Part shown: positions 14,439 to 24,647 of the stretch, piece after piece
How positions within the stretch are numbered: the first letter of the stretch is position 1
How the letters are laid out: every line of letters starts with the position of its first letter
Source: Geobacter sp.
GTDB lineage: Bacteria; Desulfobacterota; Desulfuromonadia; Geobacterales; DSM-12255
DNA length: 37,179 bases
Direction: 5' to 3'
Assembly (NCBI GenBank): GCA_009886125.1
Contig: VFJK01000089.1
Span: forward strand, 1 to 37,179
The notes under the pieces: model-generated
What the model was told of the DNA's origin: nothing
Seen by the model: only the letters and a program-made list of their open reading frames with translations
Databases searched by the model: none
Position numbers and translations under genes: made by a program

Positions 14439-17400
14439 TTGGGTCTTGGTATTCTTATCGGTTATTATGCAAAACAGGATGAAGCCCGGAAAGCGCTCCG
14501 GGAACTATCCCGGCAAGGCTTTTACCGGACAGCCCTGGTACATAAGGGGCTGGAAGGAGAGATCAGGATCGTAGATCCATTTCTCCGGCAGCTGGCCTTC
14601 CGTGCGCTCCTGGTTGCCGGTCTGTCAGGGGGGAGTGCGGGCATTTTTGCCCTGCTTCTCCAGTGGATTCTACCCTTTTCAGCCGGGAGCATGATTGCAC
14701 CCCTCACGTTCATACCGGCTTTTTCTCTGATCGGCGCAGTGGCAGCGGTCTTTTGGCGACGACGCTCACGACTTGGCATAGAGACGGCAGTCCTGCACGA
14801 TCATGCCCGTTGGTTGGTGTCCGGGGAGTCAGTCCTGATCCTCCAGGGTCCGGTCGAATCATTTCAGGGTCCGGTGGCCATTCTGCGCGGAAGCGCCGAT
14901 ATCCCTCCGGCACTCTTCGTCATGCATCCCCGGCGCGAACGGAGGGCAGAAACACGGCTTACCGTCGTAAAGCTCTCTCCGACCCAGATCATTGAACATG
15001 CCGAGCGCCATGCCAGGGATCAGAAGGTGGAGCTCAATCCGCTTCATAGTCCCGAACTGCTCAATCGACTCAAACAGGCCCGCACCTGGGTCCGCCAGGT
15101 CTGCGCGGATCTCACCGCAGCGAGCCGCCTGGAACAGAAAGCCACGCCGGCTGCCGACTGGATACTCGATAACGAGTACATCCTGGAGGGGAATGCCCGC
15201 GATGTTCTGCTGAACCTCCCGCGGCGCTTTTACCAGCAGCTCCCCACACTGGGTTCTGAGCCATACCGGAGTATGCCGTGCATCTACGGTCTGGCCAAGG
15301 ACCTCGTCTCCCATACGGAGCTGCGCCTGGACAGCGAGAATATCCTGGCGTTTATCGGTGCACACCAATCCGTCCGCATCCTGACGATCGGCGAACTCTG
15401 GGCAATCCCCCAGATGCTCCGCATCGCCTTGATCGAAAGCATCCAGGGCCTCGCTGTCACCGCCCTTTCAGACCTCCGCGAACGTCAGTTGGCCGATTTC
15501 TGGGCGAACCGGCTGATTGTTGCCAATCGCCGCGATTCCAACCAGCTTTTTTCAATCCTGGCGGAGCTGGCAAAAGCGGAGCCGAACCCCACCGCATATT
15601 TCGGCAGCCAGCTGGTCGGACTGCTCTACGATGAAGCAGCTGCATTGTCACCGGTACAGAGCTGGCTTGAACGGAACCTCAAAAGCCCCATGCACGAAGT
15701 CATCCTGCGTGAGCAGAACCGGCAGACCAGCGAACAGATCTCCTGCGGGAATGCCTTTACCAGTCTCCGGCAGCTGGCCCAGCTGGACTGGCGCGAGATC
15801 TTCGAACAGCTCAGCAGGGTGGAGCAGGTGCTGCGACGCGATCCGGCCGGAGTCTATGCCGGGATGGATTTCGCAACCCGTGACCGCTGTCGCCGTTCGG
15901 TTGAAGAGGTTGCCCGCGCTGCCTCCAGGACTGAGGAAGAGGTCGCTGAGCAGGTCATAAAACTGGCGAAACAGGCACGGCTTGAACTGCCTGTCGATGA
16001 CCGTCGCAGCCACGTCGGCAGCTGGCTGACAGGTGCGGGGCGGGCTGACCTGGTCCGGCTGCTTTCCTGTCAAGAAACGCTCCGCTACCGGGTTCTGGAG
16101 TCGATATACCGTCACCATGCTGCTGTTTACGCCTCCGGCATCGGCGGATTCTCCGTGTTGTTTTTATTCTTGATTATTGGATCAGTCGGATCAGTCGGAT
16201 CAGTCGGATCGGTCCGATCGGTCGGATTGTTTCTGCTCCTGCTGATCCCGGTCAGCCAGCTGTCAATCGAAACCGTCAATTATCTGATCACGCGCCTGTT
16301 ACCGCCACGACCATTGCCCAAGATGGATTTCGAAGTTGCGGGGATTCCCGATGCGTTCCGCACCCTGGTAGTCGTGCCGATGATGCTGACCAACGAGGGT
16401 ACGGTCCGTGCCGAGGTGGAGAAGCTGGAGATCCGCTATCTGGCCAACAAGGAAGCAAATCTGCTCTTCAGCCTGTTCACGGACTACACCGATTCAGCCA
16501 CACTTTCCCGTGAGGATGACAGCCGTCTGCTTCAGACGGCGAGCGACTGTCTGGAAACGCTCAACGAACGTCACGGTGCAGAACGGTTTTTTCTGTTCCA
16601 TCGGGAGCGATGCTGGAGCGAATCAGAACAGAAATTCATCGGCTGGGAACGTAAACGCGGCAAGCTGGAGGAGCTGAACCGCCTGATCGACGGTACAAGA
16701 TCAGAGGCCGCACCTCCGATGGTCTACGTGGGCGACCAGGATCAACTGGCCGATGTCCGCTTTATCATCACTCTGGACAGCGATACCCAGTTGCCGCACG
16801 GAACGGCCCGCAGACTGATCGAGACCCTGGCACACCCCCTCAATCAGCCCCGCTTCGACGCTTCGGGCGGTATCATGGCCGGCTCTTACACCATCATCCA
16901 GCCGCGGGTGAGCCCGACCCTGCCGAGCACAAGCGCTTCGGCCTTCAGCAGGCTGTTTGCCGATGCAGTCGGTATCGACCCTTATACACAGGCGGTCTCC
17001 GACGTCTATCAGGACTTGAGCGGTGAAGGTTCGTACCATGGCAAGGGTATCTACGATGTACGCGCATTCAGCCGCATCCTGTCGGAACGGTTCCCTGAGA
17101 ATTGGGTATTGAGCCACGACCTGATCGAAGGTGCTCATGTCCGGGTAGGACTGGCGAGCGATATCGAGCTCTACGATGAATTCCCGCAAGGGTACCAGAG
17201 CTACAGCAGCCGGGCCCATCGCTGGATCCGGGGCGATTGGCAGATCGCAGGATGGATATTCCCGACCGTTCCTCTGGCCTCCGGCGGTCGGGGGGACAAC
17301 CCGCTCTCCATGATCAGTCGCTGGAAGATCCTCGATAACCTGCGCCGCAGTCTGTTGCCCGCCACCAGCCTTGCCCTGCTGCTGGCCTCCTGGTTCATCT

Positions 17401-20400
17401 CACCGGTTATCGGCACGATCGCAGCGCTGGTGGTCGGCATGCAGCTCCTCTTTCACCCTCTGGCGCAGCCCTTTACCATGGCTACCACCCTGAAGGGCTT
17501 GAAGTACTTCTCCCCGCCCAAGCTGCTGCACGATCTGCTCCGGGCGACTGCCGATGCGGCGCTGCTGCCGCACCAGGCGGCAGTGAGCCTGGATGCCATT
17601 GCCCGGGTATGGTACCGCCGCGTGGTCTCCGGGCGTGATCTCCTGGAGTGGACAGCTCAGGCGACTCACTGGAGCGCTTCTCGCAAGCAGCCGATCTTCA
17701 TTGCCAGCATGGCCTTGGGGAGCCTCTTCAGTATCGCGGCGAGCCTTGTGATCTGGCGCGTTATGCCGGCCAGCCTGCCGCAGGCCGCTCCATGGCTTGT
17801 TTTGTGGCTCCTCTCCCCGTTGCTCGGCTGGCTCCTGAATCTGCATCCGACCCTGCTGGAGCGGATCAAGCCGTTGTCGGGATCCGACCGCCGGTTCCTC
17901 AGGCAGATCGCCCGGCGGACCTGGCGCTACTTCTCTTCATTTGTCACTGCTGAGACCTCATGGCTTCCCCCGGACAACTACCAGGTGGCTCATCAGGACC
18001 GCCTGGCCATGCGGACGAGTCCGACCAACATCGGCCTCTGGATGACCAGTGCACTCGGAGCCCATGACTGCGGCTACCTGACGGTCAATCAGGTCATAGA
18101 AAAGCTGACCGATACCATGGCAACACTTGCCCGTCTGGAGCACCATGAAGGGCATCTGCTGAACTGGTACGATATTCAGACCCTGGTGCCGCTCGAACCC
18201 CGCTACGTCTCGACTGTCGACAGCGGCAACCTGCTGGGCGCCCTCTGGGCACTTGACCAGGGAGTTGATGAGCTGCTGCACGCCCCTCTCCTGGATAGCA
18301 AAGCCTTTGCCGGTCTGGCTGACACCGGGGAGATCCTGAAGCAGAGCGCAGCTTTGGGGACGATTTCCGGAATTGATCAAAGAAGACTCGACCAGCTCCT
18401 TGCCCGGTGGAACTCTCCACCCTCCGATGTCGCCGGAATACTCCAGCTGCAACGGCGGATGCAGGTCGATATCAGCGCCGTAGTCGCTGCATCCGGCTCA
18501 GTTCAGACCCCTCTGGACGGGAAATCAGCCACCTGGGCAGAGGAACTTCAGCAGCAGGCCACAGCTCAGCTCCGCAGCATCGACCGGTATCTCGCCTGGA
18601 TAGAGATCCTTGCAGAAAGAACCGGGGAAGAGCTTTCCCGGCTTGGGCCGGAAGCTGAGTTTGTCATCCGCAAGGACCTGATCCGGGCGCCGTCTCTGTT
18701 CGATCTTGCCCATGGCGATATCGGCTCGATCAGAGCCCTTCGCAAGCTCAAAGAGGAGTCTGTGCATGCCGGCACCCCTCTGGGGATCTGGTTCGACCGG
18801 GTACTCGCAGCATTCGCCACCAGCCAGTGGCTGGCCGGGGAGACCCTGGGGATGGCCGAAAAGCTGCTTGTCGACATCCGGGAGCTGTCAGACGGTATGA
18901 ACATGCGCTTTCTCTATGACATCAGGCGCAAGCTCTTTGCTATCGGCTACAACGTCTCCCTGAGCCGTCCGGATATCTCCAGTTACGATCTTCTGGCCAG
19001 TGAGGCGCGGCTTGGCAGTTTTGTCGCCATTGCCCGTGGAGACGTCCCTCTGGAACACTGGTTTTCTCTGGGTCGCCCCTATGGTGCTCTCGGTCGGCAG
19101 CGGGTCCTCCTCAGCTGGACCGGGACCATGTTCGAATACCTGATGCCGCTGCTGTTCCAGTCCTCTTATGTCAATTCACTTCTGGACAAGGCAGCCCGGG
19201 AAGCGGTCGAGGTCCAGATCGCCTATGGCCGCAAGCAGCGGGTGCCGTGGGGTATTTCAGAGTCAGCTTTTGCTGATCTCGACAGCAACAAGACCTATCA
19301 GTACAAGGCGTTCGGAGTGCCGGCGCTCGGCCTTAAGCGCGGCCTTGAGGAACAGCTGGTGGTCGCTCCGTATGCCACCCTGCTGGCACTGAACGTGGCT
19401 CCCGGTGAGACCGTGCAGAATCTGAAGCGATTGGCCGGTCTGGGGATGCTGGCTGATTACGGTTATTACGAAGCCATGGATTTCAGCCGGCAGACGCAGC
19501 GTGAGGGGAGACGGGGGGTGATAATCGAGGCGTATATGGCCCATCACCAGGGGATGGCATTTCTCTCCCTGACAAATTTTCTCCATGACAACCCGTTCCA
19601 GCGCCGTTTTCATAACGACTCGCGGGTGCGTGCCTTTGAGGCCCTGCTCCAGGAGCGGATACCTCTCCTGCCGCCGTTGCACCTTATCTCGACGCGGCCG
19701 GCTGAACCGACTCTGCTAAGCGGAGATCTGGTCGCAACGGCTGGAAGCAGTTTTAGCACCCCGCACACGATCATCCCCAAGAGTCTGCTTCTCAGCAACG
19801 GCAGTTACGGTTTGATGATCAGCAACAGTGGCGGAGGCTACAGCCAGTGGGGCGGTCAGGAGCTCACCCGCTGGAGGTCGGACAGTACCTGTGACAGCCT
19901 GGGGACCTTCTGTTACATCCATGAGCCCGATCAGGATCATCTCTGGTCCACAACCTTTCATCCGGTCGGAGGGAAGGTCGAAGGGTATTCTGTTGAGTTT
20001 GCCCTCGACCGGGCCGTATTCCGGCGCAGTGATAAAGGGCTGCTCACCGAAACAGAGGTCATTGTCTCGCCGGAAGACGATCTGGAGATCCGCCGGATCA
20101 CCATTGCCAATCGTTCCGGCCGGGTCCGCTCCCTCAACCTGACCAGTTACATCGAACTCTCCATGGCGCCCCACAACGCGGATCGCCAGCACCCTGCCTT
20201 CAACAAGCTGTTCATCCAGACGGAAGCAGTTCCGGAACAGCAGGCGCTCCTCGCCTACCGTCGAAAACGGAGTCAGAACGAACAGCCGCTGTATGTGGCC
20301 CATTGTCTGACGCTCGAGCAGAGCGGGAATTACAATCCACAGGAGAACAGGTGGCAATTCGAGACCGACCGGGGGCGTTTCATCGGCCGGGGCCGGACAC

Positions 20401-23400
20401 TTGCCGATCCCATGGGGGCAGTGCAGGAGCCCGGCAACAGCCAGGGTTTTGTCCTGGATCCCTGCTTAAGCCTGCGGCGGAGTTTTGCACTGAACCCGGG
20501 AGCGCGCGTCCAGCTCTCCATGGTCATAGCAGCCGGCAGTTCACGCGAGCAGGTACTTCTGATGATGGATAAGTACAGTGCTCCCCATGCTTCCGAGCGG
20601 GCCATGGATTTTGCCTGGCGTGCGGCTCAGCAGCAGTTGCAGATCCTGCATATCCAGCCTGACGAAGCACGCCGTTTCCAGCAGCTTGCAAGTCATCTGC
20701 TGTTTCCCGGACAGCTGCTGCGTGCACCTGCCGAACGCCTGGAAGAGAACCGGAAGGGACAGGCAGGCTTGTGGCCCTACGCCATATCGGGTGACCTGCC
20801 GATAGCCCTGATCACCATCGGCGAGGTCCGTGATATCAGCCTGGTCCGGCAGATGCTCCAGGCGCATACATACTGGAGGATGCACGGCCTTGCGACCGAC
20901 CTCGTCATCCTCAACGAAGAGGCCGGGAGCTATGAGCGGCCTCTTCAGGAACGTCTGGAACAGCTTATCCAGAGCCATACTGCTATTTCAGCTGCGACTG
21001 ACCGGGCGGGCGGGATCTTCCTGAAAAGCGCGGCCCATATTCCGGAAGAAGATCTGAGACTCCTCAAGGCTGTGGCCAGTGTCGTACTGGTGGCGGCACG
21101 AGGCACACTGCCCCAGCAGCTCGGGGTGCCGGTGGATGCTCCCGAGTTGATGGAACGGGTGGTCCGGAAACGCGCTCCCCGTGAGCCCACGGCTTCGCTC
21201 CCCTTCATGGAGTTGAGCTATTTCAACAGTCTCGGCGGTTTCACTCCGGACGGGCGTGAATATGCGATCTATCTCGGCCCGGATACCAACACTCCGGCCC
21301 CCTGGGTAAACGTCATCGCCAACCCGACCTTCGGGACCATGGTCAGTGAAACCGGTTCCGGCTTCACCTGGTATGGCAACAGCCAGCGTAACCGCCTGAC
21401 CGGCTGGTCGAACGATCCGGTGATGGACCCTTCAATGGAGGCGCTCTACATCCGTGATGAGGAGACCGGCATATTCTGGTCGCCGACCGCGGCGCCGATC
21501 CGTGAAGCGAATGCCTATCGGGCCCGTCACGGGGCGGGCTATACGGTGTTCGAGCATAACAGCCATGGTATCGAGCAGGAGCTGACCCTCTTCGTGCCGG
21601 TGGATGCCAGCGGTGGAGAGCCGATCAAGCTTCAGCGACTGCGGCTGACCAATGCCTCGAACAGAAGACGCCGGCTCTCGATAACCTATTATCTGGAGTT
21701 GACCCTCGGTGAAAACCGGGAGAGCACCCGGATGCATGTCATCACCAACTGGGATAACGAAGCCCAGGTGCTGCTGGCGCACAACCGCTACCATCCCGAG
21801 TACGGAGAGCGGGTCACTTTCGTGGCCATGACCCCCGAAGTCGATTCGTACGGCGGCGATCGTACCGCATTTATCGGTCGGAACCGCTCGCTGACCAGCC
21901 CGCTTGCCATGGAGCTGACCCGGCTCTCAAACCGGACCGGAGCCGGGCTCGATCCGTGCGCGGCGATCCGTACCGTTATCGAAATAGCTCCGGGCGAAAA
22001 ACGGGATATCACCGTCATGCTGGGGCAGACCGCTTCGATCGCTGCTACCCGCGAACTGGTACACCGCTACCGGGAGGACCTGTCATTCGAGAACGCTTTT
22101 GATAGTACCAGAGCCTGGTGGGATGATCTGCTCGGCACGATCCGGGTCCAGACCCCTGAACTGGCCACCGACCTTCTGCTCAACCGCTGGCTGCAGTACC
22201 AGTCCTTAAGCTGCCGCATCTGGGGGCGGTCCGCATTCTACCAGTCAGGCGGAGCCTTCGGATTCCGCGATCAGCTGCAGGATGTCATGGCGTTCCTTTA
22301 CGCTAGCCCGGGGATCGCCCGTGACCAGATCCTGCTGGCCGCCAGCCGGCAGTTCAAGGAGGGGGATGTCCAGCACTGGTGGCATGAACCGGCCGGCGCC
22401 GGTATCCGTTCGCGTATCTCCGATGACCTCCTCTGGCTTCCGTATGTGGTCGCACAGTACGTCCGGACGACCGGTGACCGGGAGATACTGGAGACGGAAG
22501 TCCCTTTCCTGAATGCCCCGCTGCTGGAAGATGATCAGCACGAACTATTCTCAATACCTGAGGTCGGCTTTGAACGCGCAACGCTCTTCGAGCACTGCCG
22601 GCGCGCTGTCAGTCGCGGTCTGACAACCGGTCCCCATGGTCTCCCCCTGATCGGGACCGGGGACTGGAACGACGGCATGAACCTGGTCGGTACCGGCGGG
22701 AAGGGAGAGAGTGTCTGGCTCGCCTGGTTCCTGTGTGATGTGCTGGAAGGGATGACCGAACTTTCAGACCTGCTGCAAAAAACCGAGATGAGCAGGGGGT
22801 ATCAGGAAGAGAGGAGTGCCCTGATCCAGCGTGTCGAACAGGCTGGCTGGGATGGTGACTGGTATCTGCGGGGGACGTTCGACGACGGCTCAATGCTCGG
22901 CTCCGCTGCGAACAGCGAGGCGAAGATCGATTCCCTTCCCCAATCGTGGGCATGGCTTTCCGGTGCTGCCGATCCTGAGCGCGCTGCCCGGGCCCTGGAG
23001 TCGGCCTGGCAGCATCTTGTTCGCGAGGATGAAGGTCTGGTGCTGCTTTTCGAACCCCCCTTCGATACCTCGGAACCTTCACCCGGCTACATCAAGGGGT
23101 ATCCTCCCGGAGTGCGGGAGAACGGGGGGCAGTACACGCATGCCGCCCTCTGGATGGCCATGGCCATGGCCCGCAAAGGGGACGGAGAACGGGCAGTGCA
23201 GCTGCTGCGCATCCTCAACCCGATCGAACATGCCCGCGATGCAGAGTCTGTCTGGCATTACGGGATCGAGCCCTACGTGGTTGCGGCAGATGTCTACCGC
23301 CTGCCCGGCCGGGTCGGACAGGGGGGGTGGTCGTGGTATACCGGTTCGGCAGCATGGATGTACCGGGCCTGGATCGAAGAGGTGCTCGGTCTGCAGATAC

Positions 23401-23633
23401 GCGGCGGGCAGCTGCGGATGAATCCGGTCATCCCCGTACAATGGAACGGTTTCACTCTCAGCTATCGGCACGGCGAAACGGTCTATGAGATCCGGGTGGA
23501 GAATCCGGACGGCTGCGGGCAGGGTGTCGCCTGGGTCGAGATGGATGGACAGCGGATGACCGCTGGAGTGATCCCTCTGGAAACGGGACTGGTGAAACAT
23601 CAGGTCGTCGTGAGGATGGGGACGCCGGAATGA
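14439..23633 (+). CDS. ndvB: Cyclic beta-1,2-glucan synthase (NdvB/ChvB/Cgs type, GT84 + GH94)
   Basis: A giant inner-membrane enzyme of 3064 residues (Brucella and Agrobacterium homologues have about 2800-2900). Start TTG with TAAGGA about 6 bases upstream. Order: membrane segments ~50-110 and ~560-615; the glucosyltransferase domain with ITLDSDTQLPHG (DSD at 780-782), LSHDLIEG and RWIRGDWQ; more membrane segments ~985-1130; a glycoamylase-like domain (WLPPDNYQ ... SWTGTMFEYLMPLLFQSSY ... YMAHHQGMAF); two beta-sandwich glucan-binding parts (GSYGLMISNSGGGYSQWGG and a second ~2250-2350); and a GH94 phosphorylase-like domain with TGDWNDGMN (GDWND 2741-2745). It polymerises UDP-glucose on itself, trims and cyclises beta-1,2-glucan for export to the periplasm, usually in osmotic adaptation. 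No exporter gene (NdvA-like) is next to it. Residues ~581-596 are an in-frame tandem repeat. Confidence 0.93.
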   Translation: MGLGILIGYYAKQDEARKALRELSRQGFYRTALVHKGLEGEIRIVDPFLRQLAFRALLVAGLSGGSAGIFALLLQWILPFSAGSMIAPLTFIPAFSLIGAVAAVFWRRRSRLGIETAVLHDHARWLVSGESVLILQGPVESFQGPVAILRGSADIPPALFVMHPRRERRAETRLTVVKLSPTQIIEHAERHARDQKVELNPLHSPELLNRLKQARTWVRQVCADLTAASRLEQKATPAADWILDNEYILEGNARDVLLNLPRRFYQQLPTLGSEPYRSMPCIYGLAKDLVSHTELRLDSENILAFIGAHQSVRILTIGELWAIPQMLRIALIESIQGLAVTALSDLRERQLADFWANRLIVANRRDSNQLFSILAELAKAEPNPTAYFGSQLVGLLYDEAAALSPVQSWLERNLKSPMHEVILREQNRQTSEQISCGNAFTSLRQLAQLDWREIFEQLSRVEQVLRRDPAGVYAGMDFATRDRCRRSVEEVARAASRTEEEVAEQVIKLAKQARLELPVDDRRSHVGSWLTGAGRADLVRLLSCQETLRYRVLESIYRHHAAVYASGIGGFSVLFLFLIIGSVGSVGSVGSVRSVGLFLLLLIPVSQLSIETVNYLITRLLPPRPLPKMDFEVAGIPDAFRTLVVVPMMLTNEGTVRAEVEKLEIRYLANKEANLLFSLFTDYTDSATLSREDDSRLLQTASDCLETLNERHGAERFFLFHRERCWSESEQKFIGWERKRGKLEELNRLIDGTRSEAAPPMVYVGDQDQLADVRFIITLDSDTQLPHGTARRLIETLAHPLNQPRFDASGGIMAGSYTIIQPRVSPTLPSTSASAFSRLFADAVGIDPYTQAVSDVYQDLSGEGSYHGKGIYDVRAFSRILSERFPENWVLSHDLIEGAHVRVGLASDIELYDEFPQGYQSYSSRAHRWIRGDWQIAGWIFPTVPLASGGRGDNPLSMISRWKILDNLRRSLLPATSLALLLASWFISPVIGTIAALVVGMQLLFHPLAQPFTMATTLKGLKYFSPPKLLHDLLRATADAALLPHQAAVSLDAIARVWYRRVVSGRDLLEWTAQATHWSASRKQPIFIASMALGSLFSIAASLVIWRVMPASLPQAAPWLVLWLLSPLLGWLLNLHPTLLERIKPLSGSDRRFLRQIARRTWRYFSSFVTAETSWLPPDNYQVAHQDRLAMRTSPTNIGLWMTSALGAHDCGYLTVNQVIEKLTDTMATLARLEHHEGHLLNWYDIQTLVPLEPRYVSTVDSGNLLGALWALDQGVDELLHAPLLDSKAFAGLADTGEILKQSAALGTISGIDQRRLDQLLARWNSPPSDVAGILQLQRRMQVDISAVVAASGSVQTPLDGKSATWAEELQQQATAQLRSIDRYLAWIEILAERTGEELSRLGPEAEFVIRKDLIRAPSLFDLAHGDIGSIRALRKLKEESVHAGTPLGIWFDRVLAAFATSQWLAGETLGMAEKLLVDIRELSDGMNMRFLYDIRRKLFAIGYNVSLSRPDISSYDLLASEARLGSFVAIARGDVPLEHWFSLGRPYGALGRQRVLLSWTGTMFEYLMPLLFQSSYVNSLLDKAAREAVEVQIAYGRKQRVPWGISESAFADLDSNKTYQYKAFGVPALGLKRGLEEQLVVAPYATLLALNVAPGETVQNLKRLAGLGMLADYGYYEAMDFSRQTQREGRRGVIIEAYMAHHQGMAFLSLTNFLHDNPFQRRFHNDSRVRAFEALLQERIPLLPPLHLISTRPAEPTLLSGDLVATAGSSFSTPHTIIPKSLLLSNGSYGLMISNSGGGYSQWGGQELTRWRSDSTCDSLGTFCYIHEPDQDHLWSTTFHPVGGKVEGYSVEFALDRAVFRRSDKGLLTETEVIVSPEDDLEIRRITIANRSGRVRSLNLTSYIELSMAPHNADRQHPAFNKLFIQTEAVPEQQALLAYRRKRSQNEQPLYVAHCLTLEQSGNYNPQENRWQFETDRGRFIGRGRTLADPMGAVQEPGNSQGFVLDPCLSLRRSFALNPGARVQLSMVIAAGSSREQVLLMMDKYSAPHASERAMDFAWRAAQQQLQILHIQPDEARRFQQLASHLLFPGQLLRAPAERLEENRKGQAGLWPYAISGDLPIALITIGEVRDISLVRQMLQAHTYWRMHGLATDLVILNEEAGSYERPLQERLEQLIQSHTAISAATDRAGGIFLKSAAHIPEEDLRLLKAVASVVLVAARGTLPQQLGVPVDAPELMERVVRKRAPREPTASLPFMELSYFNSLGGFTPDGREYAIYLGPDTNTPAPWVNVIANPTFGTMVSETGSGFTWYGNSQRNRLTGWSNDPVMDPSMEALYIRDEETGIFWSPTAAPIREANAYRARHGAGYTVFEHNSHGIEQELTLFVPVDASGGEPIKLQRLRLTNASNRRRRLSITYYLELTLGENRESTRMHVITNWDNEAQVLLAHNRYHPEYGERVTFVAMTPEVDSYGGDRTAFIGRNRSLTSPLAMELTRLSNRTGAGLDPCAAIRTVIEIAPGEKRDITVMLGQTASIAATRELVHRYREDLSFENAFDSTRAWWDDLLGTIRVQTPELATDLLLNRWLQYQSLSCRIWGRSAFYQSGGAFGFRDQLQDVMAFLYASPGIARDQILLAASRQFKEGDVQHWWHEPAGAGIRSRISDDLLWLPYVVAQYVRTTGDREILETEVPFLNAPLLEDDQHELFSIPEVGFERATLFEHCRRAVSRGLTTGPHGLPLIGTGDWNDGMNLVGTGGKGESVWLAWFLCDVLEGMTELSDLLQKTEMSRGYQEERSALIQRVEQAGWDGDWYLRGTFDDGSMLGSAANSEAKIDSLPQSWAWLSGAADPERAARALESAWQHLVREDEGLVLLFEPPFDTSEPSPGYIKGYPPGVRENGGQYTHAALWMAMAMARKGDGERAVQLLRILNPIEHARDAESVWHYGIEPYVVAADVYRLPGRVGQGGWSWYTGSAAWMYRAWIEEVLGLQIRGGQLRMNPVIPVQWNGFTLSYRHGETVYEIRVENPDGCGQGVAWVEMDGQRMTAGVIPLETGLVKHQVVVRMGTPE
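16179..16229 (+). repeat. In-frame 9-bp tandem repeat inside the glucan synthase
   Basis: GGATCAGTC occurs three times in a row (16179-16205), followed by GGATCGGTC, CGATCGGTC and a partial GGATTG. The unit is in frame and encodes Gly-Ser-Val, placed inside a membrane segment (residues ~581-597). Changes in copy number would keep the frame and alter the length of that segment. Confidence 0.93.
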
Positions 23634-23634
23634 A

Positions 23635-23662
23635 AATTATGAATTATGAATTATGAATTATG
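23635..23662. repeat. Heptamer tandem repeat (AATTATG x4)
   Basis: Four exact copies of AATTATG follow directly after the glucan synthase stop codon, in the 66-base gap before the next gene. It is a simple-sequence repeat of unknown role that would change the spacing between the two genes if its length varied. Confidence 0.9.
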
Positions 23663-23699
23663 AGGTATAAGAAATGACAATCCGACAAAAGGAAAACAA

Positions 23700-24206
23700 A
23701 TGGATCGAGTACGAATCGGCTGCAACTATGTGAAACAACCCTTCTGGAAAGTGATACTCGGCGTCCCGCTCATCTATCTGCCGATCCTGACGACCGTGCC
23801 GTTCGTGATTATCGGGGTTCTGCTGATCAGAACGCACCTGAAGCATGTCGGCGGCATGGAGATAAAACCGTACTCCGCGTTCGTACCCGACTGGGTCTCG
23901 CACCGCTATAGCAACCGGGATCAGCCGGTCATCAACATCTCGCCGCTGAATCTTGCGCACTACCGGATCTTCTGGATCTTCAACTGCAAGCTCTACTGCC
24001 CGCTCAGTGTCGCTCTTTTCAGGTACATACTTTATCTGGTGAAGATCGTGGAGATATGGTGGTGTCCGTTCAGCCATGATCAGAAACAGGAGTATGCTGA
24101 TGCTGCAATCGACGAATCTTTCTGGCATGTCGATCCAGAGGAGCTTGTAAAGCTGCATCCCGACGATAAAAAGAACCCGATCTGGAATGAGAAGGGTGAG
24201 CAGTGA
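23700..24206 (+). CDS. Uncharacterised small membrane protein
   Basis: 168 residues; ATG with AAAAGGA about 7 bases upstream. Two hydrophobic stretches are visible, one near residues 15-45 (VILGVPLIYLPILTTVPFVI) and one near 92-126 (with FWIFNCKLYCPLSVALFRYI). The C-terminal part is soluble and acidic, ending with ESFWHVDPEELVKLHPDD. I do not recognise the family. It follows the glucan synthase in the same direction and may be co-transcribed with it, so a link to glucan assembly or export is possible but unproven. Confidence 0.7.
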   Translation: MDRVRIGCNYVKQPFWKVILGVPLIYLPILTTVPFVIIGVLLIRTHLKHVGGMEIKPYSAFVPDWVSHRYSNRDQPVINISPLNLAHYRIFWIFNCKLYCPLSVALFRYILYLVKIVEIWWCPFSHDQKQEYADAAIDESFWHVDPEELVKLHPDDKKNPIWNEKGEQ

Positions 24207-24333
24207 GGATACGGGCTCTCCCTTTTTGCTTATGTTGAAATTTAATCTGTCCAGGTTTATAGTCTTAGGAGCGGTTCGATCCGCATTTGTGGAGAACGGG
24301 GACTGTTTCCCGGTTGTCGGGAAAGGAGTATGG

Positions 24334-24609
24334 ATGAAGTTGATCGGGGCACCAAAACTGGTCGTCTGGGCGGAGAAGATCCGGAAGGACCGGCTGAAGG
24401 TCTGGCAGGAGACTTCTCCGGAGATCTTCAAGGCCGTTGAATCGATAGTGAATAGCGAGACGAGTGCCGACTGGTGGATAGCCCATAAAGACAAGGGGCT
24501 GGAAGTGGTCTGCAAGCTCCTGATGGGCGGCAATCTGCAGCGGCCGGTTGCTCAGCAGCGGAGCAGATCCGCTCATCCGCAGAAGAAGATGGAAACGAAA
24601 AAAGAGTAG
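24334..24609 (+). CDS. Hypothetical protein (91 aa)
   Basis: The start is chosen at ATG 24334 because AAAGGAG lies 5 bases before it; upstream in-frame starts at 24187 and 24232 lack a ribosome site, and the first overlaps the preceding gene. The protein begins MKLIGAPKLVVWAEKIRKDR, is mostly helical and amphipathic, has WWIAHKDKGLEVV in the middle, and ends with a basic, low-complexity tail rich in Arg, Gln and Lys. No membrane segment or known motif is seen. It lies between the small membrane protein and the exonuclease-RNase H gene, with 38 bp to the latter. Confidence 0.55.
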   Translation: MKLIGAPKLVVWAEKIRKDRLKVWQETSPEIFKAVESIVNSETSADWWIAHKDKGLEVVCKLLMGGNLQRPVAQQRSRSAHPQKKMETKKE

Positions 24610-24647
24610 CGGCTGGAGCAGGGCAGCAGCCGCATCCGGAGAGATGT

